A stretch of 64,000 bases of DNA from Monomorium pharaonis (GCF_013373865.1 NC_050471.1:7849307-7913306), one strand, 5' to 3'; counted from the stretch's first letter, positions 46,081 through 61,892 are shown. A program made the numbers and translations. Notes: generated by a model not told the origin, from the letters alone.

Positions 46081-49000
46081 GTTCTAATTAATTATATCAC
46101 CTGAACTTCATAGAAACATATTGTACGCGTCCCGAACTATATGAGAATTACGTTAAAATAATTAGATCTGTCGATATTCGATTAGCACTTGTCGTGTAGC
46201 CTTAGAAATTCAAGTTTTTCAAGCATAATAATTGTTTAAAAAATGTTCTAATTAATTATATCACCGGAACTTTACAGAAACATATTGTACGCGTCCCGAA
46301 TATATGAGAATTACGTTAAAATAATTGATCTGTCGATATTCGATTAGCACTTGTCGTGTAGCCTTAGAAATTCCAGTTTTTCAAGCATAATAATTGTTTT
46401 AAAAAATGTTCTAATTCAATTATATCACCGGAACATTTATAGAAACATATTGTACGCGTCCCGAACTATATGAGAATTACGTTAAAATACATAGATCTGT
46501 CGATATTCGATTAGCACTGTAGTGTAGCCTCAAAATTCAAGTTTTTTGGGCAAATAATTGTTTAAAAATGTTCTAATTAATTATATCACCTGAACTTTAT
46601 AGAACATATTGTACGCGTCCCGAACTATATTAGAATTACGTTAAAATAAACAGATCTGTCGATATTCGATTAGCACTTGTCGTGTAAGCCTTAGAATTCA
46701 AGTTTTTCGGGCAAAATAATTGTTTAAAAAATGTTTTAATTAATTATATCACCTGAACTTTATAGAAACATATTGTACGCGTCCCGAACTATATGAGAAT
46801 TACGTTAAAATAAATAGATCTGTCGATATTCAAATAGCATTTGACGTGTAGCCTTAGAAATTCAAGTTTTTCGGGCAAAATAATTGTTTTAAAAAATGTT
46901 CTAATTAATTATATCATCTGAACTTTATAGAAACATATTGTACGCGTCCCGATCTATATGAGAATTACGTTAAATAATTAGATCTGTCGATATTCGATTA
47001 GCACTTGTCGTGTAGCCTTAGAAATTCAAGTTTTTCAAGCAAAATAATTGTTTAAAAATGTTTCTAATTAATTATATCACCTGAACTTATAGAAACATAT
47101 TGTACGCGTCCCGAACTATATGAGAATACGTTAAATAATTAGATCTGTCGATATTCGATTAGCACTTGTCGTGTTAGCTTAGAAATTCAAGTTTTTCAAG
47201 CATAATAATTGTTTAAAAAATGTTCTAATTAATTATATCACCGGAACTTTACAGAAACATATTGTACGCGTCCCGAACTATATGAGAATTACGTTAAAAT
47301 AATTAGATCTGTCGATATTCGATTAGCACTTGTCGTGTAGCCTTAGAAATTCAAGTTTTTCAAGCATAATAATTGTTTAAAAAATGTTCTAATTAATTAT
47401 ATCACCGGAACTTTATAGAAACATATTGTTACGCGTCCCGAACTATATGAGAATTACGTTAAAATAATTAGATCTGTCGATATTCGATTAGCACTTGTCG
47501 TGTAGCCTTAGAAATTCAAGTTTTTCAAGCAAAATAATTGTTTAAAAAATGTTCTAATTAATTATATCACCTGAACTTTATAGAAACATATTGTACGCGT
47601 CCCGAACTATATGAGAATTACGTTAAAATAATTAGATCTGTCGATATTCGATTAGCACTTGTCGTGTAGCCTTAGAAATTCAAGTTTTTCAAGCATAATA
47701 ATTGTTTAAAAAATGTTCTAATTAATTATATCACCGGAACTTTACAGAACATATTGTACGCGTCCCGAACTATATGAGAATTACGTTAAAATAATTAGAT
47801 CTGTCGATATTCGATTAGCACTTGTCGTGTAGCCTTAGAAATTCAAGTTTTTCAAGCATAATAATTGTTTAAAAAATGTTCTAATTAATTATATCACCGG
47901 AACTTTATAGAAACATATTGTACGCGTCCCGAACTATATGAGAATTACGTTAAAATACATAGATCTGTCGATATTCGATTAGCACTTGTCGTGTAGCCTC
48001 AAAAATTCAAGTTTTTTGGGCAAAATAATTGTTTAAAAAATGTTCTAATTAATTATATCACCTGAACTTTATAGAAACATATTGTACGCGTCCCGAACTA
48101 TATTAGAATTACGTTTAAATAAACAGATCTGTCGATATTCGATTAGCACTTGTCGTGTAGCCTTAGAAATTCAAGTTTTTCGGGCAAAATAATTGTTTAA
48201 AAAATGTTTTAATTAATTATATCACCTGAACTTTATAGAAACATATTGTACGCGTCCCGAACTATATGAGAATTACGTTAAAATAAATAGATCTGTCGAT
48301 ATTCAAATAGCATTTGACGTGTAGCCTTAGAAATTCAAGTTTTTCGGGCAAAATAATTGTTTAAAAAATGTTCTAATTAATTATATCATCTGAACTTTAT
48401 AGAAACATATTGTACGCGTCCCGATCTATATGAGAATTACGTTAAAATAATTAGATCTGTCGATATTCGATTAGCACTTGTCGTGTAGCCTTAGAAATTC
48501 AAGTTTTTCAAGCAAAATAATTGTTTAAAAAATGTTCTAATTAATTATATCACCTGAACTTTATAGAAACATATTGTACGCGTCCCCGAACTATATGAGA
48601 ATTACGTTAAAATAATTAGATCTGTCGATATTCGATTAGCACTTGTCGTGTAGCCTTAGAAATTCAAGTTTTTCAAGCATAATAATTGTTTAAAAAATGT
48701 TCTAATTAATTATATCACCGGAACTTTACAGAAACATATTGTACGCGTCCCGAACTATATGAGAATTACGTTAAAATAATTAGATCTGTCGATATTCGAT
48801 TAGCACTTGTCGTGTAGCCTTAGAAATTCAAGTTTTTCAAGCATAATAATTGTTTAAAAAATGTTCTAATAATTATATCACCGGAACTTTATAGAAACAT
48901 ATTGTACGCGTCCCGAACTATATGAGAATTACGTTAAAATAATTAGATCTGTCGATATTCGATTAGCACTTGTCGTGTAGCCTTAGAAATTCAAGTTTTT

Positions 49001-52000
49001 CAAGCAAAATAATTGTTTAAAAAATGTTCTAATTAATTATATCACCTGAACTTTATAGAAACATATTGTACGCGTCCCGAACTATATGAGAATTACGTTA
49101 AAATAATTAGATCTGTCGATATTCGATTAGCACTTGTCGTGTAGCCTTAGAAATTCAAGTTTTTCAAGCATAATAATTGTTTAAAAAATGTTCTAATTAA
49201 TTTTATCACCGGAACTTTACAGAAACATATTGTACGCGTCCCGAACTATATGAGAATTACGTTAAAATAATTAGATCTGTCGATATTCGATTAGCACTTG
49301 TCGTGTAGCCTTAGAAATTCAAGTTTTTCAAGCATAATAATTGTTTAAAAAATGTTCTAATTAATTATATCACCGGAACTTTATAGAAACATATTGCACG
49401 CGTCCCGAACTATATGAGAATTACGTTAAAATACATAGATCTGTCGATATTCGATTAGCACTTGTCGTGTAGCCTCAAAAATTCAAGTTTTTTGGGCAAA
49501 ATAATTGTTTAAAAATGTTCTAATTAATTATATCATCTGAACTTTATAGAAACATATTGTACGCGTCCCGATCTATATGAGAATTACGTTAAAATAAACA
49601 GATCTGTCGATATTCGATTAGCACTTGTCGTGTAGCCTTAGAAATTCAAGTTTTTCGGGCAAAATAATTGTTTAAAAAATGTTTTAATTAATTATATCAC
49701 CTGAACTTTATAGAAACATATTGTACGCGTCCCGAACTATATGAGAATTACGTTAAAATAAATAGATCTGTCGATATTCAAATAGCACTTGACGTGTAGC
49801 CTTAGAAATTCAAGTTTTTCAAGCAAAATAATTGTTTAAAAAATGTTCTAATTAATTATATCACCTGAACTTTATAGAAACATATTGTACGCGTCCCGAA
49901 CTATATGAGAATTACGTTAAAATAATTAGATCTGTCGATATTCGATTAGCACTTGTCGTGTAGCCTTAGAAATTCAAGTTTTTCAAGCATAATAATTGTT
50001 TAAAAATGTTCTAATTAATTATATCACTGGAACTTTACAGAAACATATTGTACGCGTCCCGAACTATATGAGAATTACGTTAAAATAATTAGATCTATCG
50101 ATATTCGATTAGCACTTGTTGTGTAGCCTTAGAAATTCAAGTTTTTCAAGCATAATAATTGATTAAAAAATGTTCTAATTAATTATATCACCTGAACTTT
50201 ACAGAAACATATTGTACGCGTCCCGAACTATATGAGAATTACGTTAAAATAATTAGATCTGTCGATATTCGATTAGCACTTGTCGTGTAGCCTTAGAAAT
50301 TCAAGTTTTTCAAGCATAATAATTGTTTAAAAAATGTTCTAATTAATTATATCACCGGAACTTTATAGAAACATATTGTACGCGTCCCGAACTATATGAG
50401 AATTACGTTAAAATACATAGATCTGTCGATATTCGATTAGCACTTGTCGTGTAGCCTCAAAAATTCAAGTTTTTTGGGCAAAATAATTGTTTAAAAAATG
50501 TTTTAATTAATTATATCACCTGAACTTTATAGAAACATATTGTAAGCGTCCCGAACTATATGAGAATTACGTTAAAATAATTAGATCTGTCGATATTCGA
50601 TTAGCACTTGTCGTGTAGCCTTAGAAATTCAAGTTTTTCAAGCATAATAATTGTTTAAAAAATGTTCTAATTAATTATATCACCGGAACTTTATAGAAAC
50701 ATATTGTACGCGTCCCGAACTATATGAGAATTACGTTAAAATACATAGATCTGTCGATATTCGATTAGCACTTGTCGTGTAGCCTTAGAAATTCAAGTTT
50801 TTCAAGCATAATAATTGTTTAAAAAATGTTCTAATTAATTATATCACCGGAACTTTATAGAAACATATTGTGCGCGTCCCGAACTATATGAGAATCACGT
50901 TAAAATACATAGATCTGTCGATATTCGATTAGCACTTGTCGTGTAGCCACAAAAATTCAAGTTTTTTGGGCAAAATAATTGTTTAAAAAATGTTTTAATT
51001 AATTATATCACCTGAACTTTATAGAAACATATTGTAAGCGTCCCGAACTATATGAAAATTACGTTAAAATAATTAGATCTGTCGATATTCGATTAGCACT
51101 TGTCGTGTAGCCTTAGAAATTCAAGTTTTTCAAGCATAATAATTGTTTAAAAAATGTTCTAATTAATTATATCACCAAAACTTTATAGAAACATATTGTA
51201 CGCGTCCCGAACTATATGAGAATTACGTTAAAATACATAGATCTGTCGATATTCGATTAGCACTTGTCGTGTAGCCTCAAAAATTCAAGTTTTTTGGGCA
51301 AAATAATTGTTTAAAAAATGTTTTAATTAATTATATCACCTGAACTTTATAGAAACATATTGTAAGCGTCCCGAACTATATGAGAATTACGTTAAAATAA
51401 TTAGATCTGTCGATATTCGATTAGCACTTGTCGTGTAGCCTTAGAAATTCAAGTTTTTCAAGCATAATAATTGTTTAAAAAATGTTCTAATTAATTATAT
51501 CACCGGAACTTTACAGAAACATATTGTACGCGTCCCAAACTATATGAGAATTACGTTAAAATAATTAGATCTATCGATATTCGATTAGCACTTGTCGTGT
51601 AGCCTTAGAAATTCAAGTTTTTCAAGCATAATAATTGTTTAAAAAATGTTCTAATTAATTATATCACCGGAACTTTATAGAAACATATTGTACGCGTCCC
51701 GAACTATATGAGAATTACGTTAAAATAAATAGATCTGTCGATATTCAAATAGCACTTGACGTGTAGCCTTAGAAATTCAAGTTTTTCAGGCAAAATAATT
51801 GTTTAAAAAATGTTCTAATTAATTATATCATCTGAACTTTATAGAAACATATTGTACGCGTCCCGATCTATATGAGAATTACGTTAAAATAATTAGAACT
51901 GTCGATATTCGATTAGCACTTGTCGTGTAGCCTTAGAAATTCAAGTTTTTCAAGCAAAATAATTGTTTAAAAAATGTTCTAATTAATTATATCACCTGAA

Positions 52001-53010
52001 CTTTATAGAAACATATTGTACGCGTCCCGAACTATATGAGAATTACGTTAAAATAATTAGATCTGTCGATATTCGATTAGCACTTGTCGTGTAGCCTTAG
52101 AAATTCAAGTTTTTCAAGCATAATAATTGTTTAAAAAATGTTCTAATTAATTATATCACCGGAACTTTATAGAAACATATTGTACGCGTCCCCAACTATA
52201 CGAGAATTACGTTAAAATAAATAGATCTGTCGATATTCAAATAGCACTTGACGTGTAGCCTTAGAAATTCAAGTTTTTCAGGCAAAATAATTGTTTAAAA
52301 AATGTTCTAATTAATTATATCATCTGAACTTTATAGAAACATATTGTACGCGTCCCGATCTATATGAGAATTACGTTAAAATAATTAGATCTGTCGATAT
52401 TCGATTAGCACTTGTCGTGTAGCCTTAGAAATTCAAGTTTTTCAAGCAAAATAATTGTTTAAAAAATGTTCTAATTAATTATATCACCTGAACTTTATAG
52501 AAACATATTGTACGCGTCCCGAACTATATGAGAATTTCGTTAAAATAAATAGATCTGTCAATATTCAAATAGCACTTGACGTGTAGCCTTAGAAATTCAA
52601 GTTTTTCGGGCAAAATAATTGTTTAAAAAATGTTTTAATTAATTATATTACCGGAACTCTTTAGAAATTTATTGTACGCGTCCGGAACTATATAAGAATT
52701 CCGTTAAAATAAATAGAACTGTCGATATTTGAACAGCATCTCACCTTTAGCCCTCAAAAGTCAAGTTTTTCGGACAAAATAATTGTTTAAAAAATGTATT
52801 AATTAATTATATCACTGGAACTCTTTAGAAAATTATTGGACGCTTCCGGAACTATATGAAAACTGCGTTAAAATAGATAAATCTGTCGATATTCAATTAG
52901 CACTTCACGTCCAGCTTTCAAAATTCAAGTTTTCCGGGCAAAATAATTTTTAAAAAAATGTTTTTATTAATTACAACACCATAACTTTTTTAAAAACTAT
53001 TGACACACGT
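46081..53010. repeat. Second copy of the 164-bp satellite array, clean part
   Basis: Collinear with 21,840-28,778, including private variants: AACTTCATAG (46,106 versus 21,865), TGCACGCG (49,395 versus 25,161), TTAATTTTATCACC (49,197 versus 24,964), TGTGCGCG with AATCACG (50,869 versus 26,637) and the diverged right-edge monomers. The offset moves from 24,241 to 24,232 through single-base losses, mostly in the A6 run. The same monomers in the same order argue for a repeat of one locus rather than an independent array. Confidence 0.95.
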
Positions 53011-53936
53011 TTAATCGGCATCGCGGAAAAGCGACAACAATACTTCGAGAGATGCGAGTATCGATGCCATGCCCTTTTTTAGAAAGGATTCTTACTTCTC
53101 CCCCCCCCCCCTTTCTCTCTTTCTCTCTCTCTCTCTTTCTCTTCCTCTCGTATATTTTTTATTTGGCTCTTTTTTCTTTTTCCCTGATTTCTTGTAATTA
53201 TTTCAATCAGCTATCAAAAGTGACAGTTTGACAGCTGAAAATGACACGAAGTAGTTTGACAGCTGGAAATGACACGAAGTGAAGACAGTTACAACGCACT
53301 TAACAACTTTATAGCGAGACAGCCAATCAGCATCTCGGAAAAGCGGCAACAATAAATTCGATTCGATTTAACATCTCCTTTTTTAGATAGGATTAATTCA
53401 ACAAAGAAATCTGAGAGGAAAGAAGAATGAAAAAAGTCAGAAATATATATATAACTGACTCTCAAAGATCATGATTTGCGTTTTGTTTAGTTTCAAGGAA
53501 ACAGTATGACAAGCGGAAATTCGAATTCGTTTCCTCTCACTCGAGATATACGTTAACGTTATTTTATAATTATATAATAACGTTAACGTTATTATATAAT
53601 TATATACGTTAAATTATATAAATTATATAATAACATATATTTTATAATTTTCTTGAAAAGGAAAAATAAACTACATAAAAATGGACAAAAATAAATACTA
53701 TTAAAAAATTCAATATAATCATAATCAAAATATAATTTAATATTATTTTTCTTTAAGATTATATTAAATCTTCTTTATTAAAAATAAAATTAATAGATCT
53801 AATATAATTAGCATTCGATCTAAATTACGATACTGATTAAAAATAAAATAATTTAAAACTTACGCATATTCGCGAAACATATTTCTCTTCTTTAATTGCA
53901 GAAAAGAAATCTGTATATACGTAGAAGAGTGATGTC

Positions 53937-54161
53937 ATGAAAAAAACCCTTCTGGAAGTAAACATGACCAATCTGCTTATTTCCATAATACAACAACCGG
54001 ACCTTGTAAATTACTATCGCGACAGTTTCCATAGAAATTTTTTCAAGCGGCATTACGTAGACGAAAACAAGAATTCATTTCAAGTTGTAAATGCACATTT
54101 TTATAAAAAAATCTTACTGCAGTCTATAATAAGAATAAATTGTAAAGAGAGAGAAATATAA
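53937..54161 (+). CDS. Small open frame (74 codons), doubtful
   Basis: ATG to TAA, open in this copy only. The first copy (29,704-29,928) has one extra A in the run after ATG and one T fewer in the TTTTTT run mid-frame, so it is frameshifted between those points. An acceptor-like string, TTCTTTAATTGCAG, ends about 36 bp upstream (29,668 in the first copy), so it could be the end of a terminal exon and not a separate gene. The predicted peptide is basic, contains QQPDLVNYYRDSFHRNFFKR, and has no membrane segment or domain I can name. Codon use is AT-rich like the background. I consider chance openness at least as likely. Confidence 0.2.
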   Translation: MKKTLLEVNMTNLLISIIQQPDLVNYYRDSFHRNFFKRHYVDENKNSFQVVNAHFYKKILLQSIIRINCKEREI

Positions 54162-57100
54162 AAGTATATTTAAATGTATATATACTTTTGGATTAAATAA
54201 TTCTATAATTCTAACCCTCGATTAATTAACTATAATAAATATTTCTAAATAATTTTGTATAAAATACCTATAAATTTTCTATAAATTTTAATACATTTTC
54301 TATGAATTTCATGAACTGAAATTAAGAATCAAATCTTGGAAAAATTTTGTTTCGTCCAAAGTGCTCATACGCATGAATATTTATAAGTTTAGTTTATTTT
54401 TGCGTAAAAAAAATGTAAAATTATTTGAAGCAAAATTCAAGTGTCAAATTATATACATATATTTAATAATATTAAGACTGAATTGTGTATGAAGCGCGCG
54501 CAAAGTCATGTTCTAGTAAAAATGATAATGTAATAATTATTTTGTGTATCAATTACACATCATTTTTATATATAATTTTTTCATTAAATTACTGAATATA
54601 TACGGTAAAGTTTATATTACTAAACATGACTTCATTACTAAACAGAGTTCATAATATCTAGCCGCGATGAGAATAAATTTCTTTGTCATTATTTCTCAAT
54701 ATAGCGATACTTTTAATTTTGAGTCATCAAAAATGTGTAATTAAGAAGCACGGTTTAATTAAGTGAAGTCCATTATTAGGTTTATTCCGTTTAAAGTTCC
54801 CGTTTTCTGGAGCTAAGTTCATCGTGCCTTTGAGGCTAGAAATCTTCGTATATATCCACTTTAGTCGGCACGCAGACGGATGCGCGTTCGTGGTCGAAAA
54901 AAGCACGGGGTTTAATTAAATTCCGTGGATTGCTTCCGTGCCGTGGCGTTTCGGGTCGGTGCATTTTGTGACTGCAACGAGAATCCTCACAGCAAGTACG
55001 AGCTCCTGCTTTAGAACCATGCGCTACGTTGCTAATAGTAAAGACAAATCGATCCTACGCACTTGTAAATTTGCCGAAAATGTGATGGCTTTACCGTTCC
55101 ACTTAAATTCATAACTCCAAACTTTGTCGACATATATTTACAGGTGTTGCAGAAATATAACTTCTACTTTAAATTGGTTTCACTTTCCAATTATTTTTTT
55201 TTTTATTAAACTTTTATACATATTCCTTAATTATTTTTTCAAATTTTCTTTACACACCGAGATTGACAATAGAACGAAGTTCTAATAAAATTTCTAACTA
55301 ACAGAATATTTAATAATTCGATATATATTTGAAAAATATCTTTATCGAGGTATTCATATGACTTTAACCCACTATAATACAGAAATAGTAATCCATACAT
55401 ATCCAAAATATATTGTAAATAAAATGTAATCACAATCGATTGCAAAATTATCAATGAACAATCTTCCATTAAAATTTTGAGAATAAACATTTTACGTTCT
55501 GTGTGCGGGATTATTTTTGTACAATGCGTGGTGCTCGTCAATCAAGCTCGTCTCTATCACTCCGAGCTCTTTCACCGCCCATATTTGCGTGACGTACCCT
55601 TGAACCTAATCTTCGCGATTGCAAACCGAGGTCGGAATTACACGATGTAAATTTATGAATAATCAATGGCTCTCGAGTTTAGCTGGTTTATTCGAAATGC
55701 TGGTTTATCAAGATCAGAGCTATATATAGAGTGTCTCATAAGTATTACCATTCATTAATTAGACTGTTTTTTGAGAAATTTAAATCTTTTCTCAATTAGA
55801 ATATCAAAGTATAAGTAAATTTGGAGTAAGAGAAAAAGAGACTAATAATTACTTGCATATTATATTTTAAAATTAATAAAATAATATTTCATGTAAAAGA
55901 ATTTTAATTTGAGACTCAAAAACAGAAATGTTTAGATTTAATACAATATTAATGTATAATGTTATTAGATTTAATATAATATTAATTTTAGCATATAAAA
56001 TTTACAAAAAATATCACACTTAGGAATTGAGTAAAAATTTATAGATAAAGCGACGACCGATATTGTGGAATACGACATATATTGTGAAGTATGAATTTAG
56101 TTTTAATCCTCTAATGCCGTCGCTAATCCTTTATTGATCTACTGTTTCATTCTTGATATCCGCAATATCCAACGGCAAATATCATGGATTAATAATAATT
56201 TTTACATTAAATATAGACCAAAATGGATTGAATGAATGTATTGGAGAATTTAATACATGTACACTATTCTAGATTTTTAATTCTACAATGCATGCGTAAT
56301 CGATCTGTCATTTTAAAAGCAGTCGTTCATATTTTACATGATATGAAATTCAATATTATTAATTTCGTGCACGCTATCTGTTGACCCAGCTTGGCAGATC
56401 TAAAATATGCTATGTTGGAAAATTGATAGATAAATTAACCGTTTGAATTTGAAAATTCGGAATTGATTTACGATCGGGTGCTTGTCGTATTAATACGCAA
56501 GGAGGGAATCGACGGAAATCTGGTGCGGTTGCAATTCGCGTTCTCGATTGAAAATAAAAAGCGAACGTGTACATGTCCGCCGCAGCTCTCTCGCGTATCG
56601 ACAGGCCAGATGCAGCGACGACCGCAACAATACCGAACTCGTTATTTTCCTTCGCTGGTGAAGATTAATTCGACCGCGGCCGATCCGCACCCGCGATTCG
56701 CAGAATTAATTCGAAGTTCGGCGAGATAACGAGATTATTTAGAGTGAGTGGAAGAACAATATTGCGCCGGCCCCCGGCGTTTTTCCTCGTGAGTGATGAA
56801 TTCATGTGTAGGAACGTGAATCATACGTAAGTACAGACTATGAACTTCGGTCGCGTCAATTCTTAATAAATCTTAAATGAACAGAATCTTAAACGAGAAC
56901 AAATCATCAACATAAAAATTAAAAAGAAAACCCGTCTATCTTGTATTCTGTATCTTTTTGCAGAAATAAGAAGTAAATAAAACGTAAAATTTAGACCTAT
57001 GGAAGCTTATGGAATCGGTCTGAATTAATCGATTAGGTAACATACGAAATATTCAACAATGTATATTGCACAATTATTGTATGACAATCACAAAAACAAT

Positions 57101-57250
57101 TTACACACGTGCAACACATAATCCCGCGAGTTTTCTTGATTACCAAGTAATAAATTAAATCGACTTGTGTTGGCACCATGCTGTTCGCTAACGTCGCTAA
57201 ATAACCGGTTAATTATTCCGTTAACAAACGATTTAATTAATTAATTTACC

Positions 57251-57751
57251 GTGTGGTTCTAGCGCAAACCGACGCTCGCGCGCGCGTACTCATTTTCATC
57301 AACGTGGACTTGGCGCGATCGTTAAACGCACGCACATACAAGCATGTACGAGCAGATGCATTCTCACGTGCAAATTTAACGTGTCGACGTGCTCGCGTTA
57401 CGTTAACGTTCTCTGCATCTGGGACGACGTTAGCGCGCGCGCGCGCGTACGAATTCAGAGTCGGCGGTATCTGGATGCATTATCGCATCATTGTTCGCGC
57501 TGAAACGCGCCGGGAGCCCACATACACGCACCCACCGAAACATTATCTTTTCGTGCTCCGAAACTGTCTCGCTGTTCTCGCGGAGCAGAGAATCGTACGC
57601 GAACCTCGGCCCGGGGGAAGACGGAAGAGCGATAACGAATATGGCGAGCTTCCTCGTCGCGGAAGAGGAGACGGCCAAAAGAGCGGAGCGAAAAAAGAGC
57701 TGCGCGACGATATAATTACTGACAAAACGTGTGGAGAGTAAGAGCTGCCAG
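57251..57751. other. CpG-rich island, second copy
   Basis: Repeats 33,020-33,520 without an obvious change in the 162-codon GTG-initiated frame. See that entry for why it is not called as a protein. Confidence 0.5.
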
Positions 57752-60700
57752 CAGCGTGCACAACGGCTGCAGGGAGAATACGAGATTAGCATTTCAAATA
57801 TATAAATGCAAGATGTAACACCGACAAGAACACTGCAACGAAAACAAAAAGAAAAATGCCGGATAGATATTGTAATGTGACGCTTTTCGCTCTTCGTCGC
57901 AAGGTCCAATTGCGGAGACAAGGTTTTGATCCGACATTGTAAAAAGAAGTATGTAAAACTACATAAATAATATATGCAAAACTTACACAATTGATAGTGA
58001 AATATATAAAATGTTTTAATATTTTTATTTTTAATCGTGCAAATATATCTTTATATGAAGTGAAAAATTATATTTGTACAATCAGAACTAAAAATACAAA
58101 AATTTTATGTACTTCCACTATAAATTGTGTAATTGTATATAATTTTTTTACACTTTACAGTATATATTATCCCGGAAGAGAACGCTTCGTGATTACGTAA
58201 TTATGTTTTGCGCAATTCTCTTTCCTTCTCTTAATAGCGCAATTAGTGAGTAATTGTTGTAAACCAATAATCTTTGTATCGATGACGTCTCGTTTGATCA
58301 GCGGACCGTAACAATGTAGTAGAAGGAAATTGTTGCTGTCGAGAAAACGAACGGGCCTCAACGGAGGCAGGAGCGCGCAGGTTTCGTATCGTTGTTTTTC
58401 ATTTTCGCCTGCATTTGGCGTAAAACAGATATTGTTGCTGTCGCATTAATTATGCAGCAACCTGGCCGACGAGCACCGAAGCACGAGCGAGACCTGTTGA
58501 AAGCAGCAAAAGCAAAGGCGTGAAATGGAAATGCTCCGCATTAACCATTACGTGAGATATTCTTGCAGGCAGAATTGTCTAGATTTTAATGAGATCGGCG
58601 ACCTTTATTTCATTCAATCGTATTCATGAAATTAGCATCTGTCTCTCTTTTTTTCGAAATCGTCGATGCCATAATATTGAATTAGTGTAAAAGAGATTTG
58701 GCGTGGCTCTTATTACGGTATGTTGACATTAGCAAATATTATGGAAAATTAAACATGAAAAAGGTGACGTCAAGAATTGTCTGTAACAAAAATTTTATGC
58801 CATTTACAGTACTATTTTATGCTAGCGAAAAAGAGTCATAAAAAAATATTTGCGTATGATTATGACGTGCGAGTTTCCGAAAGGAACAAACAACTGCTGA
58901 ATGTTGTAAAAAACATTTGTGATAAATTTTAAAATTTCCATTGTTTTTTTGCGGAGGCCATTTTTTTGTTCCATTTTATACATTATAATCTCGCGAACGT
59001 TTTTTTAAATTTATTTTTACGTAATACAAAACATTGTAAATGACTCACATGGTATTAACTTTTTTCTCTATAGAGATTTTGACGTTGCTTTTCCAACAAT
59101 ATATATAATTCGCCATAATAAGAATAATATAAGAATAACATTATCTCTTCTAAGACTTTTGCACTCATCTCATATAATCTCTTTATATTCTATTCATCGA
59201 AATACCGAGATGTAAATTTATACTACTTGCGTAAATTGCCGACTACGGTTTGAAATTTTATTTGTATTATTCAATTGTTACAAGATTCTGTAGCTACCAA
59301 TCTGCCGTTAACATCACCGTCAACATTTATTGTATTGTTATAGCCATGTAATCGTCCTCGGACGATGGTAGTATGAAAGCAGTTATCTAAATATCAATTG
59401 TTAATGTTTTATTTAAATATTTTAGAATTAGCTTAATTCTCTTGTGCCTTTATTTCTCTCTTGCCCTCTAATTATTTTACCCACAACGGTCCTTTCTCTA
59501 CTAATTTGGTAAATTAAATTACCAGGTATTTTTTGGATCCCAATGCTTCGGTTTTATTTTTAAGATCTGGCACTCAATTATCATTTGTCATTAATAAATT
59601 ATTCTTATATGTATGATATCATCATTTTATAGAAATCGACAGTTCTGATTATAAGATCTTCTGTCTAGTCTATAAATTCGATACAAATAATATAAATTGC
59701 TGCAACGATAAATTCAACGCTTAAATTTGTTTTAAAAATGACACGATTCAGCGACGATCATGTTACGATGCCAGTTAAAATGCTTTGATATGAATGACAT
59801 ATGTTTGCACACAGCGTAATTGCAAAGCAATTTATTTAGTAGACATTCGGTAGACTGTTGTCAGCTGTCACGTGGTTTTTTCACGCACAAGAGGAGGCTA
59901 GCATATTTAATTCTGACAAAGAGCAACAAAATTAAATTGTCATCTCAAAAAATTAACTGTGAACTATATACTCGCTGCATATATAGAGTGAAATATGTGA
60001 TCATCCGGTCCTAGGTTGTATTTGCTCGAGAAGAACCCGTTTAAAGTAAATGTTGAATAAAAGCTGAATAAGGGACTGTATTTGCGTAGAGTGCAATTAA
60101 CTGATGACTGTAGTCCGACGAAATTAAATGTATTAACTGTAGTAAGTGAAGTGTGACAAGCCAGTGAAATTATTATAACTTGTTAAATTTAACAGCAAAA
60201 AATTAAAATACTGGAAGTATCACAAAGTAATTAAATTAAATTGCAAAAAATTTGTAATTGCATCCCGTATATTTTCCATTGAAAACAAGCCAATATTTTA
60301 ATTTTATTTAAGAATGAATAAAATTATTGTGTGTACAACAAATAAATTATTTGTGCAAAACAAATGTTTGTGTAAAACAAATAAATTATTAAAATTGTAA
60401 AAATAAATTATTGAATAACAAGTTTGTTAAGATAAACTAATTCTTTTATTTCGATGAAAATTTTATCGGAAAATTAAGGTCACTAAGCGTGTTACCTTGT
60501 ACATTAACGAGATTGTAAGAAGAAGTTAAAACAAACTATCTTGTTTGAAACTTTTGTCATCATTTTTTCTCACAGTTAAGATAAGAAGCTCTCAAGTTCA
60601 TGAGAAAAATCTCTTGTTAGCCTTTGGCGTGTGAAGATAATTTAAACAATGTACATTGACTCAGTTTTAAGAGAATTTAATGCCTCTTCTAGACATTTTC

Positions 60701-61861
60701 CGCTTATGAGCATAAATACGAAAACTTGTTATCCATAATTTTACACATAAAATTAATTATGAAAATACATAATTTTCAGCTTCAAAATTAATTACTGCAG
60801 TAATTAATTGTAAAATTATTGACACATACACAATATGACATTAATTCAGGAAAAGAAAGACGATAAGAAAGTATTACAGCATAATTTTTTATCGCAGATA
60901 TTTTATAATATAAAAATTTTATTATAATATTTATTTATAAATATCGAAATAAGAAAAAATTTAAATGCAATATTATATATCTTTTTTTCCTTCGTCAATG
61001 TTCTGAAATGTTCATGTATGACACATCGGTTTCTTTATTGTCGATTCCCGCGACGTTGATTAACTCTAATCTCAGCGTACCATATCTTTCTATTCGTGTC
61101 ACGATACGATCATCTGGAGAGAATGAATTCAGTTAACTTCAATTAAGGTTAACCAGAGGCATGTCAGAGTCAGAGGCATCGATTTCTAAAATGAACGTCG
61201 TCAAGTGAAGTGCGTCAATCATTTCATAAATTGCACGAACTCATCCGTTAAGTCTAAGTTATATGAAACAAAATTCCTAAGCTGCTTTTCAACAACATAA
61301 CCATTTTTCGAATGACGTGATAGATGTATTTTTTCGCGATTTTACTTAAATACTTGGAATAAGCTAGTTATATATATATCAAAAATATTAAAAACTTAAA
61401 TTAATAAATAAAGTAAAAATTAATAAAAATAAAATACTATTTGTTGATTGTAATACGTAAAATAAAAAATTAAGTAAAAAAGTAATTTTAAGTAAATATC
61501 TTATTCTACAAGTTTTGCTGTAAATTTATCAATAATTAATTTGTAAATATATGAGAAGTTATCTTCTACAATTTATTAATGGTCTGTCGAAAAATCAAAT
61601 TTCAAATTTACACTCTCGTCCTTTTCAGATAATGTAGAAAAATTTAAGTTAATAAAAACAGTAACAAAGTTGCAAAATGTGTCCGATTCCGGCTTTAGAC
61701 TTCAGGCTTTAGACTTTACACACGCGATGCGATGGTGGGTGGTAACGGGTCGCAATTGCGTGGAGGGAGAGACGGCCACATGGCAGGGGAATAATAACGA
61801 CAGCCAGACTGACACACACGCGGCGTGCAAAGAGCCATCGGAGACGAGAGACGTGAGCCTT

Positions 61862-61892
61862 TATAAATCGCGAGGATGCACGCCGAAGCAGT
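61862..61892 (+). promoter_or_regulatory. TATA / initiator-like pair, second copy
   Basis: TATAAA at 61,862-61,867, with the CAGTG A at 61,890, again 28 bp apart. It duplicates 37,625-37,655. Confidence 0.33.
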
